Source: Rhodospirillaceae bacterium
Lineage (GTDB): Bacteria > Pseudomonadota > Alphaproteobacteria > Rhodospirillales > Rhodospirillaceae
Reading direction: 5' to 3'
DNA length: 38,795 bases
NCBI GenBank assembly: GCA_009694245.1
Contig: SHVO01000010.1
Span: 1 to 38,795, forward strand
How positions within the stretch are numbered: position 1 is the stretch's first letter; every line of letters starts with the position of its first letter. Of the stretch, positions 32,751 to 38,795 are shown piece by piece. The translations under genes and the position numbers were made by a program. Under the pieces are notes generated by a model, which saw only the letters and a list, made by a program, of their open reading frames with translations, was not told the DNA's origin and made no database searches.

Positions 32751-34787
32751 ATGAACGCTGTTGCCACCATCGCCAAGCCGCTTTTCTCCTATCGCAAGCA
32801 CTGGGCCCACCGCTTGGGCCCTGCCCCGTTCTTGCCGATGTCGCGGGCGGAAATGGAGGTGCTGGACTGGGATGCCTGTGACATCATTCTGGTGACTGGC
32901 GATGCCTATGTCGATCACCCGAGCTTCGGCATGGCGATCATCGGGCGCTTGCTGGAGGCGCAAGGCTTTCGCGTCGGCATCATCGCCCAGCCCGATTGGC
33001 AAACCGCCGAGCCGTTCGCGGTGCTGGGCCGCCCGACGCTCTATTTCGGCGTCACCGGCGGAAACATGGATTCCATGGTCAACCGCTATACCGCCGACCG
33101 CCGCCTGAGGCACAACGACAGCTATACGCCGGGCGGCGAAGGCGGCAAACGCCCAGACCGCTCGGTGATCGTTTATGCCCAGCGCTGCCGCGAGGCCTTC
33201 AGGGATGTGCCGATTGTGTTGGGCGGCATTGAAAGCTCGCTCAGGCGTATCGCCCACTACGATTACTGGTCGGACAAAGTTCGCCGCTCGATTCTGGTTG
33301 ATGCGAAAGCCGATATCCTGCTTTACGGCAACGCCGAGCGCGCGATTGTTGAAGTTACCCATCGATTGGCGAGAGGCGCGGTACCCGGCGATCTAGACGA
33401 TATGCGCGGGGTCGCGCTTCTGAAGGCGGCGGTCCCCGACGGCTGGAGCGAATTCCATGCCGACGATATCGACGCCAGCGACGAGGGTGCGCGTGCTAGC
33501 GGCCCCATGACCGTCATTCGACTGCCGTCCTTCGAGCAGGTAGCGGCCGACAAAGAGGCTTACGCCCGTGCGTCTCGGGTATTGCACCGCGAGAGCAACC
33601 CGGGCAATGCGCGACCCCTCGTGCAAAAACACGGTGACCGCGAATTGTGGGTGTCGCCGCCGCCGATTCCGCTGACCACGCCCGAGATGGACGGGATTTA
33701 CGGGCTGCCCTACGCACGAGCACCCCATCCATCTTATGGCGACGCCAAGATTCCCGCCTGGGACATGATCCGGTTTTCCGTGACCATCATGCGCGGCTGT
33801 TTCGGCGGCTGCTCGTTCTGCTCAATCACTGAGCACGAAGGACGGATCATCCAGAATCGCTCCGAGGATTCGGTGATTCAGGAAATCAAGGCCATCCGCG
33901 ACAAGACCAAGGGCTTTACCGGCATCATCTCCGACATCGGCGGACCGACGGCGAATATGTATCGCATCGCCTGCAAGGACACGAAGACCGAGGCCATGTG
34001 TCGCAGGCCGTCGTGCGTATACCCCGAGATCTGCCCGAACCTCAACACCAGCCACGACTCGCTCATCCAGCTCTACCGCAAGGCGCGCGAGGTTCCGGGG
34101 ATCAAGAAAGTCATGGTGGCGTCGGGCGTGCGCTACGATCTGGCCATCAAAAGCCCGGCGTACATCAAGGAACTTGTAACGCATCACGTCGGCGGCTATC
34201 TCAAGATCGCGCCGGAGCATACCGAGGCCGGGCCGCTCTCAAAAATGATGAAACCCGGCATCGGCGCCTACGACCGCTTCAAGCAGTTGTTCGATCAGGC
34301 CGCTAAGCAAGCCGGCAAGGAATATTTCCTCATCCCCTACTTCATCGCTGCCCATCCGGGCACCTCGGACACGGATATGCTGAATCTCGCCCTGTGGCTG
34401 AAGCGCCACAAATACCGCGCCGACCAGGTGCAGACGTTTCTGCCCTCGCCCATGGCTGTGGCGACGGCGATGTATCATACGGGGCAAAATCCGTTGCGCC
34501 CCATCCGTCGCGGCGCATCGGAAGCCGTCGATGCCATCAAGGGTCTGCGGCAACGTCGCTTGCACAAGGCGTTCTTGCGCTATCACGACGCCGAGAATTG
34601 GCCGATCTTGCGCGAGGCGTTGAAAAGCATGGGCCGGGCGGATTTGATCGGCCCCGGTAAACACCAGCTCATCCCGACCTGGCAACCGGCCGGGACAGGC
34701 GGTTCCGGCGGCGAAGGCAGCCGCATGGGCCGCAAACACAAGTCTCAGCGCTTCCTAACCAAAGGCGTGCCCGCGCCGCGGCGATAA
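32751..34787 (+). CDS. YgiQ-family (UPF0313) radical SAM protein
   Basis: 678 residues, full length for the family. The N-terminal domain ([47 protein letters not shown]) resembles a B12-binding fold. The radical SAM cluster motif is C350-x3-C354-x2-C357 in [18 protein letters not shown]. Downstream [20 protein letters not shown] and LKIAPEHTE are YgiQ signatures. The C-terminus ends in a basic tail ([12 protein letters not shown]). The reaction is unknown for the whole family. Start ATG 32751 has no clear Shine-Dalgarno sequence. Base composition returns to the high GC of the rest of the window. Confidence 0.93.
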   Translation: MNAVATIAKPLFSYRKHWAHRLGPAPFLPMSRAEMEVLDWDACDIILVTGDAYVDHPSFGMAIIGRLLEAQGFRVGIIAQPDWQTAEPFAVLGRPTLYFGVTGGNMDSMVNRYTADRRLRHNDSYTPGGEGGKRPDRSVIVYAQRCREAFRDVPIVLGGIESSLRRIAHYDYWSDKVRRSILVDAKADILLYGNAERAIVEVTHRLARGAVPGDLDDMRGVALLKAAVPDGWSEFHADDIDASDEGARASGPMTVIRLPSFEQVAADKEAYARASRVLHRESNPGNARPLVQKHGDRELWVSPPPIPLTTPEMDGIYGLPYARAPHPSYGDAKIPAWDMIRFSVTIMRGCFGGCSFCSITEHEGRIIQNRSEDSVIQEIKAIRDKTKGFTGIISDIGGPTANMYRIACKDTKTEAMCRRPSCVYPEICPNLNTSHDSLIQLYRKAREVPGIKKVMVASGVRYDLAIKSPAYIKELVTHHVGGYLKIAPEHTEAGPLSKMMKPGIGAYDRFKQLFDQAAKQAGKEYFLIPYFIAAHPGTSDTDMLNLALWLKRHKYRADQVQTFLPSPMAVATAMYHTGQNPLRPIRRGASEAVDAIKGLRQRRLHKAFLRYHDAENWPILREALKSMGRADLIGPGKHQLIPTWQPAGTGGSGGEGSRMGRKHKSQRFLTKGVPAPRR

Positions 34788-34928
34788 GAAAGAACGCGCG
34801 CCCACGCCGCAACATCTGGCGGAAATCGTCATCCCGAGTCTCCGAATACCGCATGCGGACCGGCCAGCCCCTTGAGCAGGCGGCGTGGGTGCCGCCAACG
34901 GCGCCGAAATAGTATTCGGTAAATTCGG

Positions 34929-35555
34929 CTATGCGACGAGCGGGCTGCCCTCGCGGACGAGCACGCGCCGCACGGCCGGGCGCGCAAGCATGCGGTCCTT
35001 GAAGGCCGTCAGCGCCTTCAAGTCGTCCACCGGATATTTAGCGATGCGGCCCCAATCGTAAAACCTCAAGCCGTAGCCGTCGACGGCGGTGAAGTTCTTG
35101 CCCATGACCCAATCATGGTTCTGCAGGCGCTGGTCGACAGTTTCGAGATTGCTCCAGAAAGCCGCGCGGCCGTCGGCACGCACGGCGTCGTGCGTGGCCG
35201 GATCGGCGCAAAATCGCTCGGGGCGGAAAGACCGGCGGAAATTGATATGAGCGGTGCTCGCGCACCAGGCCAGCATGGATAGGCACTGAGCCCGCTCCAT
35301 CAATGACGTCGGGATGAGGTCGGCCTTAGGCGCCACCTCGGCGATGTAGTTCAAAATGGCAACGCTCTCGGACAACACCACACCATCGACGGTAATCGCC
35401 GGAACCGTGCCGCGTGGGTTGATTTTCTTGTATTCGGCGGCCTGGGCCGGGTCTTTCAGATCGACGCGGTGCGCTTCAAAAGGAAGAGCTGCTTCCTCTA
35501 GGGCGATATGCGCGGCCAAGGAACAGGCCGGGTAAAAGTAATAAAGATGGATCAT
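34929..35555 (-). CDS. Glutathione S-transferase
   Basis: 208 residues. N-terminal thioredoxin-like domain 1-80: LYYFYPACSLAAHIALEEA with Cys11/Ser12 at the usual catalytic position, NPRGTVPAITVDG with the cis-Pro, and LSESVAILNYIAE which binds glutathione through Glu-Ser. Residues 85-205 are the all-helical domain, with DWVMGKNFTAVDGYGLRFYD as the conserved N-cap and hydrophobic staple. It resembles the beta/GstB class of bacterial enzymes. Cytoplasmic; electrophile unknown. Divergent from an aldo/keto reductase gene, together suggesting a detoxification pair. Confidence 0.93.
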   Translation of the reverse strand: MIHLYYFYPACSLAAHIALEEAALPFEAHRVDLKDPAQAAEYKKINPRGTVPAITVDGVVLSESVAILNYIAEVAPKADLIPTSLMERAQCLSMLAWCASTAHINFRRSFRPERFCADPATHDAVRADGRAAFWSNLETVDQRLQNHDWVMGKNFTAVDGYGLRFYDWGRIAKYPVDDLKALTAFKDRMLARPAVRRVLVREGSPLVA

Positions 35556-35620
35556 TGTTGGGCCTTCCCTGTATCTTCGAAGTCAGATGGACGTCGGTTA
35601 CCGCGAGCCTGTGATGCCGA

Positions 35621-35647
35621 TCACTCTAGGGCCCGTCACTCTAGGGC
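35621..35647. repeat. Tandem 12-base repeat in the GST / aldo-keto reductase divergent promoter
   Basis: TCACTCTAGGGC occurs at 35621-35632 and again at 35636-35647, separated by CCG. The pair lies between the divergent starts at 35555 and 35715, where a regulator shared by both genes could bind. Same-orientation copies, 15-base period. Confidence 0.45.
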
Positions 35648-35714
35648 ATGTGTGTTAGCGTCTCAACCGTCCCGAAGGTATGAAAATGCGCCTGCGCTTA
35701 AGGAGTGTAAGCCG

Positions 35715-36695
35715 GTGAAGTACGTCAAGCTGGGCCGCACGGGCCTTGAGGTATCGCGTCTGGCCCTGGGATGCATGAGTTTCGGCGCGCGTGAGCTTGG
35801 CCTGCACCGCTGGACGCTGAGCGAGGAGGCGAGTCGCCCTTTGATCAAGAAGGCGCTTGATCTCGGGATCAATTTTTTCGATACCGCCAACAGCTATTCC
35901 GAAGGCAGTTCCGAAGAGATTGTCGGCCGAGCCCTGAAGGATTTCGCGCGGCGCGACGAGATCGTAATCGCGACCAAGGTCCACCACGCGATGGGCAAGG
36001 GGCCCAACAGCGGCGGACTGTCGCGCAAGGCGATCATGGCCGAGATCGACCACAGCCTCAGGCGCCTGGGCACGGATTACGTGGACCTCTACCAGACCCA
36101 CCGCTGGGATTACCGCACGCCGATCGAGGAAACCATCGAGGCCCTGCACGACGTGGTCAAGGCCGGGAAGGCTCGCTACATCGGTGCCTCGACCATGCAT
36201 GCGTGGCAGTTCGCCAAGGCGGTTTACACGTCGCGCCGGCACGGCTGGGCCGAATTTGTCAGCATGCAAAATCATGTGAACCTGCTTTACCGTGAGGAAG
36301 AACGCGAGATGCTACCGTTCTGCGCCGACCAGGGCGTCGCGGTCCTGCCGTGGAGTCCGCTCGCCCGCGGCCGCTTGACGCGCGATTGGAACGAGACCAG
36401 CGAGCGCCAGGACAGCGATGTTTTTGGTAAGACGCTCTATGGGGCGACGGCTCACGCGGACCGACTGGTAGTCGAGAGCGTCGCGAAAGTCGCCCAAACG
36501 CGCGGCGTGCCGCGCGCGCAGGTGGCGATGGCCTGGCTGCTCCAGAGAGCCGCGGTGACCGCGCCGATTGTCGGGGCAACCAAGGTCGGGCACCTCGATG
36601 ACGCCGTCGCCGCTCTGTCGTTGACCCTCGCGCCCGAGGAGATTGCCGTGCTCGAAGAGGCCTATGTGCCCCATGCGGTCGTAGGGTTCAAATAG
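35715..36695 (+). CDS. Aldo/keto reductase
   Basis: NADPH-dependent oxidoreductase of the AKR superfamily, (beta/alpha)8 barrel. 326 residues from GTG 35715, preceded by AAGGAG at 35700-35705; the frame is open upstream but the family start (KYVKLGRTGLEVSRLALGCM) sits right here. FDTANSYSEGSSEEIVGRAL supplies catalytic Asp and Tyr, IATKVHHAMG the Lys, YVDLYQTHRWD the His; SPLARGRLTR and the cofactor segment PIVGATKVGHLDDAV follow. All four catalytic residues are present. Closest by pattern to YghZ/AKR enzymes acting on aldehydes; substrate unknown. It converges with the phosphatase gene, 3 bases apart. Confidence 0.93.
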   Translation: MKYVKLGRTGLEVSRLALGCMSFGARELGLHRWTLSEEASRPLIKKALDLGINFFDTANSYSEGSSEEIVGRALKDFARRDEIVIATKVHHAMGKGPNSGGLSRKAIMAEIDHSLRRLGTDYVDLYQTHRWDYRTPIEETIEALHDVVKAGKARYIGASTMHAWQFAKAVYTSRRHGWAEFVSMQNHVNLLYREEEREMLPFCADQGVAVLPWSPLARGRLTRDWNETSERQDSDVFGKTLYGATAHADRLVVESVAKVAQTRGVPRAQVAMAWLLQRAAVTAPIVGATKVGHLDDAVAALSLTLAPEEIAVLEEAYVPHAVVGFK

Positions 36696-36698
36696 TGC

Positions 36699-37478
36699 CT
36701 ATGGCGGCAACCCGAGGGCCGCGCGGACCTCGGCCTTGGCGGACGCAAGATCGGTATTGAACGCCGGCCTCGGCATCATCAGCGCGATCATCGCGCTCGC
36801 CAGGATTCGGCCAGCTTCAATGTCGCTCGGAAAGTGAAGGCCGAGGTTTATGCGATTCTCGCCGTACTCCTGCCCTCGTAAGAATAGCTCGCTGCGCTTT
36901 TCCGGCACCATGGCCGCCAGCAGAATCGCCGCCGTCATGCCGACGCCCGCCGCGCCGCTCGGATAGGAATGGCTATAGGCCGATGATGCCGCCGGGAGGC
37001 AGGGCGGTGCTGAGGCCTGAGTTGCCGCGTTCGCCATCGCCGCGCCGGGCCTATTCACCGTCCCTTGGGCGGCATCGCCTGGCGGTTGAATTTCGGTGCT
37101 GACGACAAAGGGCCGCGGCCGCGGCCAACAGTCTTTGACCCGATCGATCTCCTGCGTCGTTTCGCGGGTGACCTTGCGGATGAACTCCGCGGCCAGGGGA
37201 ATTTTCGCAAGTGTGAAGTTGGCGCCGAGCACGGTAGCAAAGCCCAGGAAGTCCCGGTCCTCGAGCGCGCGCTTGATGAGCGCGGGGCTGCGCGCCTTCT
37301 GCGCGGCGAGAACCGTAGCTAGCTCGCGCTTTTCGAATTCGGAATTCGGCGCCGGTGGCGGCGCGAGCAGCGAAATAGCGTCGATCTGCCCGGGCATGAC
37401 GTAGGGCGCGTCCGATAGGGCCAGGGCCTCGGACGCACCGAAAACCATGAGCCAGGCCGCAAGTATGTGACTTCGCAC
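36699..37478 (-). CDS. Secreted PAP2-type class A acid phosphatase, altered PSGH motif
   Basis: 259 residues. Residues 1-21 form a signal peptide, so the protein is periplasmic. The class A acid phosphatase motifs are K115-x6-R122-P123 in VKDCWPRPRPF, SYPSGAAGVG at 171-180, and R209-x5-H215-x3-D219 in RINLGLHFPSD. The first and third are intact, with the nucleophilic His215. In the second, PSGH is PSGA (Ala176 in place of the His that normally assists catalysis), so activity may be reduced or changed. The reading is clear on the strand and no frameshift explains it. Length is normal for the family. It probably releases phosphate from small organic phosphates. Confidence 0.88.
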   Translation of the reverse strand: MRSHILAAWLMVFGASEALALSDAPYVMPGQIDAISLLAPPPAPNSEFEKRELATVLAAQKARSPALIKRALEDRDFLGFATVLGANFTLAKIPLAAEFIRKVTRETTQEIDRVKDCWPRPRPFVVSTEIQPPGDAAQGTVNRPGAAMANAATQASAPPCLPAASSAYSHSYPSGAAGVGMTAAILLAAMVPEKRSELFLRGQEYGENRINLGLHFPSDIEAGRILASAMIALMMPRPAFNTDLASAKAEVRAALGLPP

Positions 37479-37577
37479 GGCCTTCCTCCCTTGCCCGCAG
37501 GATGCAGCTTCCGCGATATCATATATCGCGCCGACGGGACCTGCGAGGGCGGCGAACGATGAGCCGGATATGGTGCC

Positions 37578-37760
37578 TCACGGCCACCGGAAGGAATAGC
37601 GCAGGCCCAGTTCCCGATCGACGCTTTGGCGAGAGAAGCCGGTGGCCCCGTAGAGCGAGACCGAAAAGCGCTGGTTGAATCGATAGGCCGCGTAAACGAA
37701 TACTTCATGGGCAGCCCGGCCGCCGGTCCAGGCGGATTGACGCCAATGGTAGAATGTCCC
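37578..37760 (-). pseudogene. 3' remnant of an outer-membrane beta-barrel protein gene
   Basis: Read leftwards from about 37760 to the TGA at 37578-37580, the frame gives a C-terminal barrel: EVFVYAAYRFNQRFSVSLYG, then ATGFSRQSVDRELGLRYSFRWP. Alternating polar and hydrophobic residues in three strands and an aromatic-rich last strand are typical of alphaproteobacterial outer-membrane proteins. The frame stays open further right but loses this character and no start codon gives a full protein; the opposite strand there codes for another protein. So only the last 60 or so residues remain. The right boundary is approximate. Confidence 0.55.
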
Positions 37761-38237
37761 TGCTCGGTGAGCGACCGACTCACCCCCGCCCCGGTTGCCG
37801 CGTCGCCGGAGACAATTCTCGGTGACGGAGTCTGGGCTGCCGCTTCGGGCGTATGGGCGAACGGCGTGTTGACCGCCGACCGTGTTGTTGTCGGACTTGA
37901 GCTTTCGAACACGGCGGGTGGACGCCTTTCGATCGAAGGCTATCTTGTCCTTCAGTCCGATGGACGTTACGCCATTCGCGGCACGGCCGTGCGCGAAATT
38001 CCCGGCCTTGGATTGGGACGAGCAATGTATGGCCGTGTCGCCGCCGGTCAGCGTGTGCAGGTTCTGGGACGGCGTGAGGGCGCCGGAAGCCTCCGACCGG
38101 AGACGGTGATCGTGCCCGATCGCCGCAATCCGCTGAGCAATGACGTTCGGGCGCCCGCTACGACGGATACGTCGACGACCGATGCGCCGCGAGGGCCACA
38201 GGGGGGACGAATACAGGGGCGGCAGACACGGCGGTAA
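37626..38237 (+). CDS. DUF5666-like protein, 5'-truncated and frameshifted (first part)
   Basis: 203 residues if TTG 37626 is used, but the first 45 or so overlap the barrel remnant and look non-native; recognisable sequence starts near 37750. VWANGVLTADRVVVGLEL, then GRLSIEGYLVLQSDGRYAIR and RVAAGQRVQVLGRREG form two small beta-rich units like the DUF5666 family of secreted proteins. No signal peptide is present, although relatives have one. The frame ends at 38235-38237 shortly after a run of six G (38201-38206). One extra G there would join it to the Pro-rich frame that follows. The product, if any, is probably non-functional. Confidence 0.5.
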   Translation: MAREAGGPVERDRKALVESIGRVNEYFMGSPAAGPGGLTPMVECPCSVSDRLTPAPVAASPETILGDGVWAAASGVWANGVLTADRVVVGLELSNTAGGRLSIEGYLVLQSDGRYAIRGTAVREIPGLGLGRAMYGRVAAGQRVQVLGRREGAGSLRPETVIVPDRRNPLSNDVRAPATTDTSTTDAPRGPQGGRIQGRQTRR

Positions 38238-38632
38238 TGGGTACGGCGGTAACGGGCACGGCCGCCGGTCGGGCCGCGGGCGCGACGACGGTAACTACAA
38301 CTGTTACCCGTCCGGCGGTCATCAGCGGCGAGACACTGCAGCCACAGCGCGGCGTCTACGGTGCAACGGTCGTAACGCGGCCGCAAACGCTGCAGGAGGT
38401 GGCGCCGGTCGTGCGGCCCAACGCGATTCCGACCCGCCCCGATGCGGGCGCAGCGCGGCCGAATGCAACCCCGACCCACCCCGATGTGGGTCCAGCGCGG
38501 CCCAATGTAATTCCCACTCGGCCTGAACCGATCGTTCGTCTGGAAGTTCGCCCGCCGGTCCACCCCGAGATTCCACGGCCCCGGGCGGTCGGCACGGCCC
38601 GTGGTCAGCTCGGATCTGAGCGTGGTCGATAG
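38237..38632 (+). CDS. Pro-rich repetitive tail of the DUF5666-like protein (second part)
   Basis: 131 residues from ATG 38237, which overlaps the previous stop as TAATG. Low complexity: Thr/Ala-rich start, then repeats of the form RPNAIPTRPDAGAARPN, RPNATPTHPDVGPARPN and RPNVIPTRPEP, and a Pro/Arg/Glu end (VRPPVHPEIPRP). Upstream of the ATG the same frame is open and similar (GGTNTGAADTAV) back to the G6 run, so it most likely is the C-terminal tail of the gene before it, split by a one-base shift. Pro-rich tails like this are common in exported proteins that contact the cell wall. Confidence 0.45.
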   Translation: MGTAVTGTAAGRAAGATTVTTTVTRPAVISGETLQPQRGVYGATVVTRPQTLQEVAPVVRPNAIPTRPDAGAARPNATPTHPDVGPARPNVIPTRPEPIVRLEVRPPVHPEIPRPRAVGTARGQLGSERGR

Positions 38633-38649
38633 TGTCAGTGCGTTTGAAA

Positions 38650-38795
38650 TCAGCCCCGCCGGCCGATGATTTCAATGACCGGGCCGGCGTCGCCGCCCCA
38701 AACACGCGCTTTCACGCCGTAGGCCCGTAAGAGCGTTTCCGGCGAGAGCGCGTTAGCCGGAGTGCCGTCGGCTAGTATGCGCCCCTCCGCCAGAA
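38650..38795 (-). CDS. C-terminal fragment of an iron/B12-type ABC transporter ATP-binding protein
   Basis: The window edge cuts this gene; the last 48 residues are present, ending at TGA 38650-38652. LAEGRILADGTPANALSPET, then LLRAYGVKARVW and VIEIIGRR match the end of FecE/BtuD/HmuV-type ATPases ('G.I.A.G.P.EVLT...L...YGV...V'). The catalytic motifs lie outside the window. It converges with the Pro-rich gene, 17 bases apart. Substrate could be ferric siderophore, haem or cobalamin; B12 would suit the mutase and iron the haem genes, but nothing here decides. Confidence 0.75.
   Translation of the reverse strand, partial: LAEGRILADGTPANALSPETLLRAYGVKARVWGGDAGPVIEIIGRRG

Noticed and set aside
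34842-34919. Eight-base inverted repeat CCGAATAC / GTATTCGG between the YgiQ-type and GST genes
   Set aside because: The arms are 62 bases apart and short; such a pair is expected by chance and makes a poor terminator.

Overview
The window looks like a chromosomal segment from a GC-rich Gram-negative bacterium, most probably an alphaproteobacterium. The grounds are the two-subunit methylmalonyl-CoA mutase with MeaB, the HemJ-type protoporphyrinogen oxidase, the isoquinoline-oxidoreductase-type molybdenum enzyme, the codon use (strong G/C in third positions) and the secreted DUF6491-like protein. The order is not assignable from this sequence alone. No rRNA, tRNA, CRISPR array, insertion sequence or phage gene was seen.

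Layout, left to right. (1) 2-1921: end of a polysaccharide locus (membrane phosphoglycosyl transferase, open at the left edge) and two small exported proteins. (2) 1926-6116: a LysR-type regulator, a 512-base gap with palindromes, the molybdate importer modA-modB-modC read leftwards, and a small SAM methyltransferase; AT-rich palindromes sit before the regulator, before modA and before the methyltransferase. (3) 6263-12846: mutA-mutB-meaB (propionate / methylmalonyl-CoA metabolism) followed by a secreted M19 dipeptidase. (4) 12856-14766: aguA-aguB, agmatine to putrescine. (5) 14862-19268: TPR-methyltransferase, exported NIPSNAP protein, a hairpin-rich intergenic element, RlmI-like rRNA methyltransferase and an O-antigen ligase/polymerase. 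(6) 19374-22015: iorA-iorB, a 2Fe-2S plus molybdopterin oxidoreductase that would use the molybdate imported by modABC.

(7) 22029-31034 is the centrepiece: a leftward run hemA-hemL-histidine kinase-response regulator-hemC-hemE-hemF-hemJ, with several 4-base stop/start overlaps, and hemH divergent from hemA. It encodes most of haem synthesis from glutamyl-tRNA (C5 route) to haem; hemB and hemD are absent from the window. A two-component system embedded in the middle of a haem operon, and C5 genes in an apparent alphaproteobacterium, are the most interesting observations here.

(8) 31035-32650: a patch with visibly lower GC, holding a YkgJ-like/GNAT chimera broken by a single in-frame TAG and a small P-loop kinase; it looks acquired. 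(9) 32751-36695: YgiQ-type radical SAM protein, a glutathione S-transferase and a divergent aldo/keto reductase. (10) 36699-38795: an acid phosphatase with an altered PSGH motif, then a decayed region where the 3' end of an outer-membrane barrel gene and the 3' part of a DUF5666-like gene meet head to head, the latter also frameshifted at a G6 run; the right edge cuts the end of an iron/B12-type ABC ATPase.
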